Positions 25,074-32,965 of a stretch of 39,750 bases of DNA are shown here, one piece after another; position 1 is the first letter of the stretch; the number at the start of each line of letters is the position of its first letter. The DNA is taken from NCBI GenBank assembly GCA_947169235.1, contig CAMVOY010000018.1, positions 1 through 39,750 on the forward strand, in the 5' to 3' direction. The DNA comes from an uncultured Lachnospiraceae bacterium. GTDB lineage: Bacteria; Bacillota; Clostridia; Lachnospirales; Lachnospiraceae. The position numbers and the translations under genes are program-made. Under the pieces are notes generated by a model. It worked only from the letters and a program-made list of their open reading frames with translations. It was not told the DNA's origin and ran no database searches.

Positions 25074-25102
25074 ATTATACTCCTATAGGAGTATAGTGTC
25101 AA
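25074..25102 (-). promoter_or_regulatory. Promoter of the DUF3990-HTH operon with embedded palindrome
   Basis: TTGACA (25097-25102) and TATAAT (25074-25079) are spaced 17 bases. A perfect 20-bp palindrome (25076-25095, half-site TATACTCCTA) fills the spacer and overlaps the -10. A bound dimer would exclude RNA polymerase, as in autoregulated toxin-antitoxin operons. Confidence 0.8.
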
Positions 25103-25104
25103 TC

Positions 25105-25142
25105 AAAAAAATATCGCGGACGAAATAACTCATCCGCGATAT
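25105..25142 (-). terminator. Terminator of the AMP-ligase gene
   Basis: Perfect 10-bp arms ATATCGCGGA (25111-25120) and TCCGCGATAT (25133-25142) are followed on the minus strand by seven U. It ends two bases before the -35 box of the DUF3990 promoter, so the island is insulated from its neighbour. Confidence 0.85.
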
Positions 25143-25184
25143 CCGATCTTTCTTTTATAATCGACTTACATCAGGTAAACGCCG

Positions 25185-26795
25185 TCACTCCAGCTCCCCA
25201 TATGCGACCTTGCCGCTCCCGCTCCTGGGGATCGCTTCGATATGCTTCACTACGAACGCCTTCGGATTCAGTCCGGTCTTACCTGCGATAAACTCGGAAA
25301 CAACCTCACTTCCGACCTTTCCGGTGATATAGATATGCATCTCGTCGTCCTTACCCGTGCAAGCGCACTCAAGTGAATACTTCTTGGCGATGAGATCCTC
25401 ACACTCATCGAGACTCACACGGTTCCCGAATATCTTTAAGAATCTCTTCTTCCTGCCCGTGATGAAGAAATATCCGTCCTCGTCCATCTCAGCCATATCG
25501 CCGGTATGAAGGACTCCGTTATTCTCATCGTCCTTTGCCAGATCGGCAAGACAGGTCGCATAGCCGTGCGTTACATTTCTTCCATGATAAACAAGCTCGC
25601 CCGCAACATGCGGCTCCTCTATCTGATTTCCGTTTTCATCCTCAAGGAAAAGCGCTCCGCCGGGTATCGCCACACCGATACTTCCGACCTTCTTAAGTGC
25701 ATGTACATACGGCAGATAAGACATCCTCGCCGTCGCCTCAGTCTGACCGTACATAACATAAAACCTCTTTCTCGAGTTCTCGGCAAACTCAGCGAACTCC
25801 TTATGCAGATCCTTGCGAAGCCTGCCGCCCGCCTGCGTCATGTATTTGAGCGACGGGAGCATCATGTCGGTGAACTTAAGCCTCTTGAGCATCTCGTATG
25901 TATACGGCACTCCCGCGATCGACGTCGCCTTCTCCTTCTGGAAAAATGTCCAGAACTCCCTCTGCATTATACTTATATCCGTAAGCAGAAGCTCCGCTCC
26001 TGCCAAAAGATGCGAATTAACGATAGATAGTCCGTATGTATACGACATCGGAAGAGTCGTGATGGCACGGTCAAACTCTCCTATCTCAAGATAGTCAACG
26101 ATAGCCGCCGCATTAACGAACACATTTGTCGCACTCTGACGTACGAGCTTCGGGCTGCCCGTAGAACCTGAAGTTGTCATAAGTAACGCAAGCTCAGGAT
26201 GCAGACGTGGCCTTTTCCCATCCATTAACTCCTTATGCGTAGGCATCTTTGCCTGCTCCACGATGGTATCCCACGGCTTTAAGCGGACAAGATTGTAATC
26301 ATATCTGTCCATCCTGACTTCACCTGAAGTCTTTTCCGTCACCTTCACGGTCTGACCGATATGCGTGTTTGCCTTCGCCTGAGCTGCCTTTTTGGACGCC
26401 TCAACCTGCTTCCTTGTCTCCTCGTCACGTTCCGCGATATCCTTAGCACTCGTCCCGGTAACCTTCGTAGACGACCAATGATCGATCGCCGGAGCGGCAT
26501 CCGCGTTAGGGCACCATATATAATCAGGATCATATGTATCGATGAGTGTCTGCAACAGCTCCTCGTCTATATCCGCGGACAACATCAAAGGCACACAGTT
26601 CGCAGACATCGCTGCAGCGTATCCGGCTACGGACGCGATATTATTCTTACAGAGAATAAAAATAAGCGCACGCTCCGGAAAGCCATTGATAGCCTCGCGG
26701 CAGAAGCCTGTCAGCTCGCCGTAGGTCACCATGGCACCGTTGTCCTGGATCATGGCCGGGTTCATTTTTCTTTTGTTTTCGATGTCAAGAAACAT
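25185..26795 (-). CDS. AMP-dependent acyl ligase (ANL superfamily)
   Basis: This 536-residue enzyme activates a carboxylic acid as acyl-AMP, then usually as a thioester. The core motifs are present: TTSGSTGSPK (ATP loop), MYGQTEATARM, HTGDMAEMDEDGYFFITGRKKRFLK (hinge region) and the terminal lysine in PRSGSGKVAYGELE, only six residues before the end. Residues about 115-160 form a Lys/Ala/Glu-rich insert (DIAERDEETRKQVEASKKA), probably helical, that is not usual in this position. The ATG at 26793-26795 follows GGAGGAG. The gene stands alone between its own promoter and terminator, so the substrate cannot be read from context. It could be an acyl-CoA synthetase or a ligase loading a carrier protein. 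Confidence 0.85.
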   Translation of the reverse strand: MFLDIENKRKMNPAMIQDNGAMVTYGELTGFCREAINGFPERALIFILCKNNIASVAGYAAAMSANCVPLMLSADIDEELLQTLIDTYDPDYIWCPNADAAPAIDHWSSTKVTGTSAKDIAERDEETRKQVEASKKAAQAKANTHIGQTVKVTEKTSGEVRMDRYDYNLVRLKPWDTIVEQAKMPTHKELMDGKRPRLHPELALLMTTSGSTGSPKLVRQSATNVFVNAAAIVDYLEIGEFDRAITTLPMSYTYGLSIVNSHLLAGAELLLTDISIMQREFWTFFQKEKATSIAGVPYTYEMLKRLKFTDMMLPSLKYMTQAGGRLRKDLHKEFAEFAENSRKRFYVMYGQTEATARMSYLPYVHALKKVGSIGVAIPGGALFLEDENGNQIEEPHVAGELVYHGRNVTHGYATCLADLAKDDENNGVLHTGDMAEMDEDGYFFITGRKKRFLKIFGNRVSLDECEDLIAKKYSLECACTGKDDEMHIYITGKVGSEVVSEFIAGKTGLNPKAFVVKHIEAIPRSGSGKVAYGELE

Positions 26796-26842
26796 ATCTG
26801 TTCTCCTCCAAGAAGTATTTACCTTTCTCACACACCATTTTA

Positions 26843-26871
26843 ATTATATCATAATACGCGATATAAGACAA
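26843..26871 (-). promoter_or_regulatory. Promoter of the AMP-ligase gene
   Basis: TTGTCT (26866-26871) and TATAAT (26843-26848) lie on the minus strand with a 17-base spacer, 48 bases before the start codon. Confidence 0.7.
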
Positions 26872-26954
26872 CCACAAAAACACGACACTTATATCATGAT
26901 CATACTTATTATATCAAAATCTTCCTCGCAAAAATTATAATAATCTTACGATTT

Positions 26955-28469
26955 TTAGCCCTTATGACCGCCCACCTGACCGTTCCTCTCGATCGTCATC
27001 GCGCCTTCTTCGAGATTCATGCCCTTTAACAGGGCATTTTTGCCATAGCGATCCTGGATGTCGAGGATGGCATGCTGCAGACGTCGTTCCTTCATCTCAG
27101 CCTCATACGCCTGCTCGCGCTTTTTCTGCTCTTCCTCGACATCATCAAAAATAGTAAGCTGTCTCATCTTCAGCTCGGGCTTTTTTACCTCGCCCTCATA
27201 GATCACATGATTCGCCGTGATGTTTACCCTTCGTATCAGCAGATCCGGATTCACTATCCTCTCATACAACTCCATCACCGCATCCATTATCTGTCTGGTT
27301 GATGACATGTGATGGTCGAGATTTGCAGTCCCATGTGCGTGCTTTGGGACCTTACGGCCATAGTGATCCGTCGTGACCTCTCCATGATATTTTTCCCTGA
27401 TGGCAGGGTTCGAAAGATTCGAAACATCATATGCTATCGTCAGCACCATCTGGTCCGTGACAAGCCTTTTTTTCACGAGATCGAGTACGAGTAGCTCCGT
27501 CATCTCCCTCGTGATCAGCCGACCTTTTTCGTACGTATACGGCTCTTTTAGGACCTGTCCGGAGCCTACGCTGTTATTCTCCGGTCTGTAGGAATGGATG
27601 TAGCTTATCTCAGTAGGCTCATATCCCCATGCATGGTCAATCAGAAGCTCCGCATTCACTCCGAAAAGCTTGAAGAGAAGCTCCTCGTTTTCGATAGAGC
27701 ACCTGGCCACATCTCCCATCGTCTTCATCCCGTACTCGGCGAGACGTCTTCTGTAACCTCTTCCGACGCGCCAGATATCAGTTATCGGTTCATGATCCCA
27801 CAGCTGCTCTCTGTAACTGATCTCATCAAGCTCAGCGATCCTGACACCGTCCGCATCTGCGGCCATTTTTTTCGCTACGACATCCATCGCCACCTTAGCC
27901 AAAAACATATTGGTTCCGATACCGGCTGTCGCGGTCACTCCGGTCTCCGAAAGCACTTCTCTCACCATCTTTATCGCCAGTTCTCTCGGGGTCATATGAT
28001 AATTCTTCAGATACGCCGTCACATCCATGAACACCTCATCGATCGAGTAAATATGGATATCCTCCGGCGCGATATACTTCAGATAGATAGAAACAATATT
28101 GTTTGAAAACTCCATGTATCGGCGCATCTGTGGCGGTGCAACGATATAGTCAAGCTCAAGCGAAGGGTCGGAGTCAAGCTCGGTCGCGAAGTAGCTTTTT
28201 CCTGAGAACGTCTCCCCGGCCTTCGCCTCCGTAAGCTTCCTCTCACGCTCTTTGTTCACCTCTTCCACTCTCTGCACAACCTCAAAAAGCCGAGCCCTCC
28301 CGGGAATCCCATACGCCTTCAGCGACGGCGTCACTGCCAGGCATATCGTCTTTTCCGTTCTGGAAGGATCGGCTACAACTAAATTGGTCGTGAGTGGGTC
28401 TAACCCCCGCTCGATACACTCTACAGACGCATAAAACGATTTCAGATCAATACAGATATAACTCTTCAT
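26955..28469 (-). CDS. Y-family DNA polymerase (UmuC/UvrX-like)
   Basis: This 504-residue translesion DNA polymerase has a palm start MKSYICIDLKSFYASVE with the first metal Asp at residue 8. The second acidic cluster is in YSIDEVFMDVT. A helix-hairpin-helix segment (WRVGRGYRRRLAEYGMKTMGD) and a little-finger domain follow. It is longer than DinB (about 350-420) and resembles the UvrX/ImpB-type proteins of Firmicutes. The C-terminus (MRQLTIFDDVEEEQKKREQAYEAE) may include a clamp-binding QLTIF peptide, as in related polymerases. The ATG follows AAGGA, 28 bases after the DUF2207 gene, so it may be co-transcribed with the membrane trio. No LexA box was recognised upstream. Confidence 0.92.
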   Translation of the reverse strand: MKSYICIDLKSFYASVECIERGLDPLTTNLVVADPSRTEKTICLAVTPSLKAYGIPGRARLFEVVQRVEEVNKERERKLTEAKAGETFSGKSYFATELDSDPSLELDYIVAPPQMRRYMEFSNNIVSIYLKYIAPEDIHIYSIDEVFMDVTAYLKNYHMTPRELAIKMVREVLSETGVTATAGIGTNMFLAKVAMDVVAKKMAADADGVRIAELDEISYREQLWDHEPITDIWRVGRGYRRRLAEYGMKTMGDVARCSIENEELLFKLFGVNAELLIDHAWGYEPTEISYIHSYRPENNSVGSGQVLKEPYTYEKGRLITREMTELLVLDLVKKRLVTDQMVLTIAYDVSNLSNPAIREKYHGEVTTDHYGRKVPKHAHGTANLDHHMSSTRQIMDAVMELYERIVNPDLLIRRVNITANHVIYEGEVKKPELKMRQLTIFDDVEEEQKKREQAYEAEMKERRLQHAILDIQDRYGKNALLKGMNLEEGAMTIERNGQVGGHKG

Positions 28470-28497
28470 TCTCTATTCCTTGCCGAGTGCGTACAGG

Positions 28498-30369
28498 CTA
28501 CCAGCTGCCGCCACCTCCTCCGCCTCCTCCGCCGCCGGAGAACCCTCCTCCGCTGCCGGAGCCCCCGGGCGTGGACGTCATCGCGGTCTGCGTCGACGAC
28601 ATCGTCGATCTCATAAAACTGTTAAACGCGTGATAATCAAACGTCGAAGGTCTGTAACCATAGCCATGGTACCAGTGCGGAGCCTCCATCGCGATACTCT
28701 CAAACTGATCCACCCACGCATCAGTGATACCAAGCACATAAGTATACGGAAGTATCTTGTAATAATACTCCGGATCCTGATCGACCAACGCTACCAGATG
28801 CGGCCTCTCCGCAGTCTCCAGATAATTCTTGAAGCCGTTTATCCTTCCAAGCAGATCGATACCATAATCCGTTCTCTTATCAATGATCCTGAAAAACAAC
28901 ATCTGCGCGATATTCGCAACAACACATGCTGCATAAACAACCCAATAGATCATGCCCATGTAGTCAATTATATCTCTTAAGAAAAATGAGAAGAGCCATA
29001 TTCCAAAGATGAACGCAATACCCAGAATTATTCGCAATGGCAGCTTCGTTTTTTTCGAGAACAATACGATCGATAACACGGAAACTGCAGCACAGTGTAT
29101 AGCCGGAAAAAGAAACGCCAAGGCAGGTTCACCGGTCGCCCACCTTATCGTGGATGAAAGGCCTACAAAATAAGGGATCGCAGCAAACGGGAACGTGATC
29201 AGTCTCCACCACAATGAATTCTTGAAGAATATCTTTTTGCTCCAATCATACTTGATATTTTTGACAACCTCACCAAGTGTTTTATAGAAGCTGTTTTCCA
29301 GTTCTTTTTTTGTAACAACTTTACCGTAACTCCACAGACCATCAAGGAATATCTTCTCCGACTCGTCGGTCCCCTCGTAACGACGCAGCAGCTTAAATGA
29401 GAATGTTTTACCTTTTTCGTCGGTCTGCACGATCTGAATATAGCCTTTTTCCGCGAGCGTGATGATCATCGGCACGCAGTCTCTGTTTGATATCTGTCCG
29501 TAGTACGCATACGACATCTCCGCGCAGTTGATCCCGTCCGGCGGATAGAACTCAACGATATCGATAACATCCTTATCGCGTCCGAACAGAATCCATATAA
29601 CGAGCGACGCCGTCAAAAATACACAGCACAAAACAAGTGCGATCACGGCCGCTACCGGAATCTCGCTGTTCTTTTTGAAATACTCATCCGGAAGCTGTAT
29701 CCTTGTTGTGAAAAATGCTCCGGGCTCGATCTGATAACCGATGAGCGCACCCCTGATTATTTTTCCGTCAAATGAATAACGTATTCCCTCTATCTTTGAC
29801 TCTTTGTACGGACCGTAATAGAAACCGATATTGTCCCCGTTATCCTCGAACTCCTTTGGCAACTCAATGGTGAACGTGAGGTTTTTCACGGGTACATCCC
29901 AACCGTCGCCGATCAGGTTCATATAGAACTCGTCTTCGCCATCTACGCGGTCATTCCCCCACTTCACGTCGTATACGATCGTGTAGGTATGATCTCCGAT
30001 TATCTCTTCGTCAGGATCTCCTATTTTGATCTCTCTGTCGTTGCCGACTCTCTCATCTGAATACTCATCCGAGCACGACCTGACATCTACCTGCGCGACT
30101 ATAGTGTCCTTGGACCCATCGAGTCGCTCGATATAATTCACCTCAGGGATCTGCCTGTAGATACCATGTCTGTACTCATTGAAGGTGACATCGATCGTCT
30201 CGACAACATGGTAGACATTGTCCTCAGTAACCTTGTAATAACAGTCATAAGAGTTGATCTCATAACCACCGCGGCTGCCGGCCTTGGCATCGGTGCCGCA
30301 CGCGAAAAACAGGCACACTAAAGCCAGTGTGCCTATCATTATTAAACGCAGCTTTTTAACAAAAAGCAT
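28498..30369 (-). CDS. DUF2207-domain membrane protein
   Basis: This 623-residue membrane protein has an N-terminal hydrophobic signal (MLFVKKLRLIMIGTLALVCL) and an extracellular DUF2207 domain (DCYYKVTEDNVYHVVETIDV, then ...YRHGIYRQIP). A membrane helix lies near residue 240, a cytoplasmic winged-helix-like part follows, and two or three further helices occur around 390-480. The C-terminus is almost pure Gly/Ser (GFSGGGGGGGGGGSW), a common ending in this family. The exact function is unknown. DUF2207 genes commonly accompany lemA, as here, and a role at the envelope is likely. The ATG has GGAGGAG. It lies 43 bases after lemA. Confidence 0.9.
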   Translation of the reverse strand: MLFVKKLRLIMIGTLALVCLFFACGTDAKAGSRGGYEINSYDCYYKVTEDNVYHVVETIDVTFNEYRHGIYRQIPEVNYIERLDGSKDTIVAQVDVRSCSDEYSDERVGNDREIKIGDPDEEIIGDHTYTIVYDVKWGNDRVDGEDEFYMNLIGDGWDVPVKNLTFTIELPKEFEDNGDNIGFYYGPYKESKIEGIRYSFDGKIIRGALIGYQIEPGAFFTTRIQLPDEYFKKNSEIPVAAVIALVLCCVFLTASLVIWILFGRDKDVIDIVEFYPPDGINCAEMSYAYYGQISNRDCVPMIITLAEKGYIQIVQTDEKGKTFSFKLLRRYEGTDESEKIFLDGLWSYGKVVTKKELENSFYKTLGEVVKNIKYDWSKKIFFKNSLWWRLITFPFAAIPYFVGLSSTIRWATGEPALAFLFPAIHCAAVSVLSIVLFSKKTKLPLRIILGIAFIFGIWLFSFFLRDIIDYMGMIYWVVYAACVVANIAQMLFFRIIDKRTDYGIDLLGRINGFKNYLETAERPHLVALVDQDPEYYYKILPYTYVLGITDAWVDQFESIAMEAPHWYHGYGYRPSTFDYHAFNSFMRSTMSSTQTAMTSTPGGSGSGGGFSGGGGGGGGGGSW

Positions 30370-30412
30370 TATTACTCCTCCAGTATTCGGGTCTGTCCTT
30401 TTATGATTGTTT

Positions 30413-30970
30413 TCAATCGAAGCTTACCTTCACGTTCTCACGCTCTGTCTCGTTTGAAACCTCGTACATCTTTGCTTCCTCAAAATGGAACATGCTCGCT
30501 ATCATCCCGCTCGGAAATGCACGGCATGCGATGTTGTAATTCTTCACGCAACCGTTGTAATACTTGCGCGCATTCGCGATGTCCTGCTCGACCTGCGAGA
30601 GCTCACCTGAAAGCTGCATGAAGTTCTCATTTGCCTTAAGCTCCGGATAGCTCTCTGCCAGCGCCATGATATTCGGGATCATGCGGGAGATGTTCTGCGA
30701 TGATTCGATCTTCTGCTCAGGTGTCATGTCCGCATAATTCGCCCCGCGCGCCTTGATGATATTATCAAGAGTTTCTTTCTCATGTTTCGCATAACCCTTG
30801 ACCGTCTCGACGAGATTCGGTATCAGGTCATAACGCTTTTTCATGTACACATCCATCGTCGAGAATCCCTCCTCGACGGCGGCTTTTTTATGCACGAGCC
30901 CGTTATAGCATGCTATAAAAATGACAAGCAGGAGAACTACTATTCCACCTATTATCAGTCCTACAACCAT
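30413..30970 (-). CDS. lemA: LemA family protein
   Basis: This 185-residue protein has one N-terminal membrane helix (GGIVVLLLVIFIACY) and then the family core: NGLVHKKAAVEEGFSTMDV, the KRYDLIPNLVETVKGYAKHE segment, and NSARxYN-like NARKYYNGCVKNYN near the end. The N-terminus faces outside and the helical bundle lies inside in related proteins. The exact role of LemA is unknown. Its pairing with DUF2207 and a PH-domain protein is recurrent and points to an envelope complex. The ATG follows AAGGAG. Confidence 0.95.
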   Translation of the reverse strand: MVVGLIIGGIVVLLLVIFIACYNGLVHKKAAVEEGFSTMDVYMKKRYDLIPNLVETVKGYAKHEKETLDNIIKARGANYADMTPEQKIESSQNISRMIPNIMALAESYPELKANENFMQLSGELSQVEQDIANARKYYNGCVKNYNIACRAFPSGMIASMFHFEEAKMYEVSNETERENVKVSFD

Positions 30971-31044
30971 TGGTTTTCTCCTTATATTCTTGCGTGAGCC
31001 GGACTCCCGGACGATATCTCTCGGGAAGTACTCATGCAGTTTTC

Positions 31045-31536
31045 TCAGTTAATATCATCCGCTTCCACATCATCACCGATATCGTCAATACCGGCCATGA
31101 TCTCGCGGTTTACAACACGTTTTTTATCACGCTGTTCCTCAACCTTTGCTGCGATCATTTCCTTGATCTGACGCGCTTTTTTTACGGAATGCAGCTCGAC
31201 GTTTCCTGCAGTCTTGTCAGATGTCTCGAGGATAACCGAACCCACACCGAAAAGCCTCTGTCCGAGAGATGCCTTGAATGACACATCGAGAACGCGGTAC
31301 AGACGTATCTCCTCCTCATGCATACTGAGAAAACCTGACTGAACGAAGATGCGATCTCCTGTCAGCTCGTACAGCGTAAATGACCACGGAAGACCAAAAA
31401 TAGTCCTCTTGCGGTCATGCCACAGCGAGTCCTCGTGTGGTTTCGCCGATTTGATAGCGATGACCAGGATCAGGATCGCTATAGCAACCAATACACCCAG
31501 TACTACCAGGCACCAGCCCCAGAAATTAAGTCCCAT
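31045..31536 (-). CDS. Membrane protein with bacterial PH domain
   Basis: This 163-residue protein has one strong N-terminal helix (FWGWCLVVLGVLVAIAILIL), followed by a bacterial PH domain of the DUF304 type. The domain shows TLYELTGDRIFVQSGFLS, then EEIRLYRVLDVSFKASLGQR and GSVILETSDKTAGNVELHSV, a typical strand pattern. The C-terminal 25 residues are acidic. It starts the PH-lemA-DUF2207 cluster, 74 bases before lemA. The start has GGAGG. An envelope role with the two neighbours is inferred. Confidence 0.88.
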   Translation of the reverse strand: MGLNFWGWCLVVLGVLVAIAILILVIAIKSAKPHEDSLWHDRKRTIFGLPWSFTLYELTGDRIFVQSGFLSMHEEEIRLYRVLDVSFKASLGQRLFGVGSVILETSDKTAGNVELHSVKKARQIKEMIAAKVEEQRDKKRVVNREIMAGIDDIGDDVEADDIN

Positions 31537-31577
31537 GATATTTCCTCCATTCTGGAGCGTAGCGACAGAGAGGCGAC

Positions 31578-31718
31578 GAGAACTTCATAGGAACTGTTTA
31601 CAGTTCCTTGTTCTCAGTCTGCCATCAGTGGCTATTTGTGACGCTCCTACACAAATAGCCATGTGAAAAATCAGCGCATCAGCGTGATTTTTCACATTAT
31701 CCTCCTTACAAGGATAAT
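31578..31718. repeat. Four tandem intergenic hairpins
   Basis: Four hairpins follow one another between aroB and the PH gene. They are 31578-31615 (GAGAAC/GTTCTC outer and AGGAACTGT/ACAGTTCCT inner), 31630-31660 (perfect 11-bp arms), 31663-31695 (perfect 10-bp arms GTGAAAAATC/GATTTTTCAC) and 31696-31718 (ATTATCCT/AGGATAAT). They fill nearly the whole 186-base gap. None is followed by a proper U-run, so they are not simple terminators. A GGCAG-AC-TGAG linker on the minus strand recalls the element at 14182-14280. Confidence 0.7.
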
Positions 31719-31722
31719 TTGT

Positions 31723-32835
31723 TTACATATTCTCTATTACATCTTTTATTTCTTCTTCCGCTATCGGTTTCGCATATCTGCCATCATCGAACTGCATGAC
31801 GTCGCCTATACCTTTTTGGAAAACGAAACGGAGTTTTCCGTCTCTGACTTTTTTATCGGTATAGAGTTTCTTTACTAATTCATCTTTGTCAATGTAGTCA
31901 GGTATGGTGACAGGCAGGCCTATTTGTTTAAGTAAGGCAACCAGTCTGTCCACCTCAGCTTCTGTCATGTATCCGAGCTTACAACCCAGTTTGGCCTGCG
32001 CGACTAAACCGATGGATACCGCTTCGCCGTGAAGGAGTCTGTAGTCACTCACCGTCTCTATGGCACGGCCGACCGTATGACCGAGGTTAAGCACCTCTCT
32101 GAGATTCGCTTCGCGCTCATCCTTCATGACCACTTTGTACTTTACATCGCAGTTGCGCTCGCTGATATATGTGCAGGCATCAGGATCGCATGCAAGTATC
32201 CTGTCGGTGTATTTTTCAAGGTATTCAAACAGCTCGATATCCGCCAGACATCCGTGCTTCACCGTCTCTGCGAGGCCGTTTATCAGATGCTCCTTTGGAA
32301 GCGTCTTCCATGTATCTATATCCACATATACCTTTTTCGGCTGGTAGATAAGCCCGATCAGGTTAGTCGCCAGAGGCGTGTCAACTGCTGTCTTTCCACC
32401 GATAGCCGCATCGGCAGCCGCAAGTAATGTCGTCGCATAGTTGATGAACGGCACCCCTCTTCCAAACGTACCCGCGAGAAATCCGGCCAGATCAGATACC
32501 ACTCCGCCACCGACGGCGATCACCATGCAATCGCGTCTGTAGCCCTGCGCGAGCATCGCATCCTCGAGCATCTCTTTGACGCTGCGCACCTTGCTCTTCT
32601 CCCCTGCCGGGAACACAAAAAGCTCCGCCTGATATCCGGCATCCGATAACGCCTGGCATATCGGACCGCCATAAGGCTCCTCTACATTTGAATCAGTTAT
32701 GACAGCGAGCTTTTTCACGCCCCCGTCAAGCCCGTTTTTCAGATCGTCGATAAGCGCAGGTACCAACCCCTGTCCAATCTCGACGTCATACGTATCGTCG
32801 ACGACCTTTTTTAATTCGACATGAAATTTGCTCAT
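31723..32835 (-). CDS. aroB: 3-dehydroquinate synthase
   Basis: This 370-residue enzyme makes 3-dehydroquinate from DAHP, the second step of aromatic amino acid synthesis, using NAD and a divalent metal. Key segments are GGGVVSDLAGFLAGTFGRG, TTLLAAADAAIGGKTAVD, IYQPKKVYVD, and the metal-binding NLGHTVGRAIE and LLHGEAVSIG. The length is normal. The GGAAGGG upstream is about 14 bases from the ATG, further than usual. A TATAAT box lies only six bases before the ATG, so a leaderless transcript is conceivable. No other aro genes are adjacent in the window. Confidence 0.95.
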   Translation of the reverse strand: MSKFHVELKKVVDDTYDVEIGQGLVPALIDDLKNGLDGGVKKLAVITDSNVEEPYGGPICQALSDAGYQAELFVFPAGEKSKVRSVKEMLEDAMLAQGYRRDCMVIAVGGGVVSDLAGFLAGTFGRGVPFINYATTLLAAADAAIGGKTAVDTPLATNLIGLIYQPKKVYVDIDTWKTLPKEHLINGLAETVKHGCLADIELFEYLEKYTDRILACDPDACTYISERNCDVKYKVVMKDEREANLREVLNLGHTVGRAIETVSDYRLLHGEAVSIGLVAQAKLGCKLGYMTEAEVDRLVALLKQIGLPVTIPDYIDKDELVKKLYTDKKVRDGKLRFVFQKGIGDVMQFDDGRYAKPIAEEEIKDVIENM

Positions 32836-32882
32836 TTAAATATTATATACCCTTCCTACGAATACATTTTGAAGTGTTCACG

Positions 32883-32959
32883 CGCGAGCGGCGTGGTTTT
32901 GCTTCCGAGGAGTCCTTCATATGGACGAGCGAGGAAGCAAACACCACATAGCGCTCGCG
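32883..32959. repeat. Long nested intergenic hairpin
   Basis: Three stem segments lie in line: CGCGAGCG/CGCTCGCG (8 bp), GTGGT/ACCAC (5 bp) and TTTGCTTCC/GGAAGCAAA (9 bp), around a 26-base loop that itself holds TCC/GGA pairs. It lies seven bases after the cellulase stop. There is no U-run in either direction, so it is unlike the window's intrinsic terminators. Confidence 0.65.
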
Positions 32960-32965
32960 TTTAGT

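Noticed and set aside
28480-28640. Pro-rich or Arg-rich plus-strand frame
   Set aside because: It is the reverse of the Gly/Ser-rich C-terminus of the DUF2207 protein.
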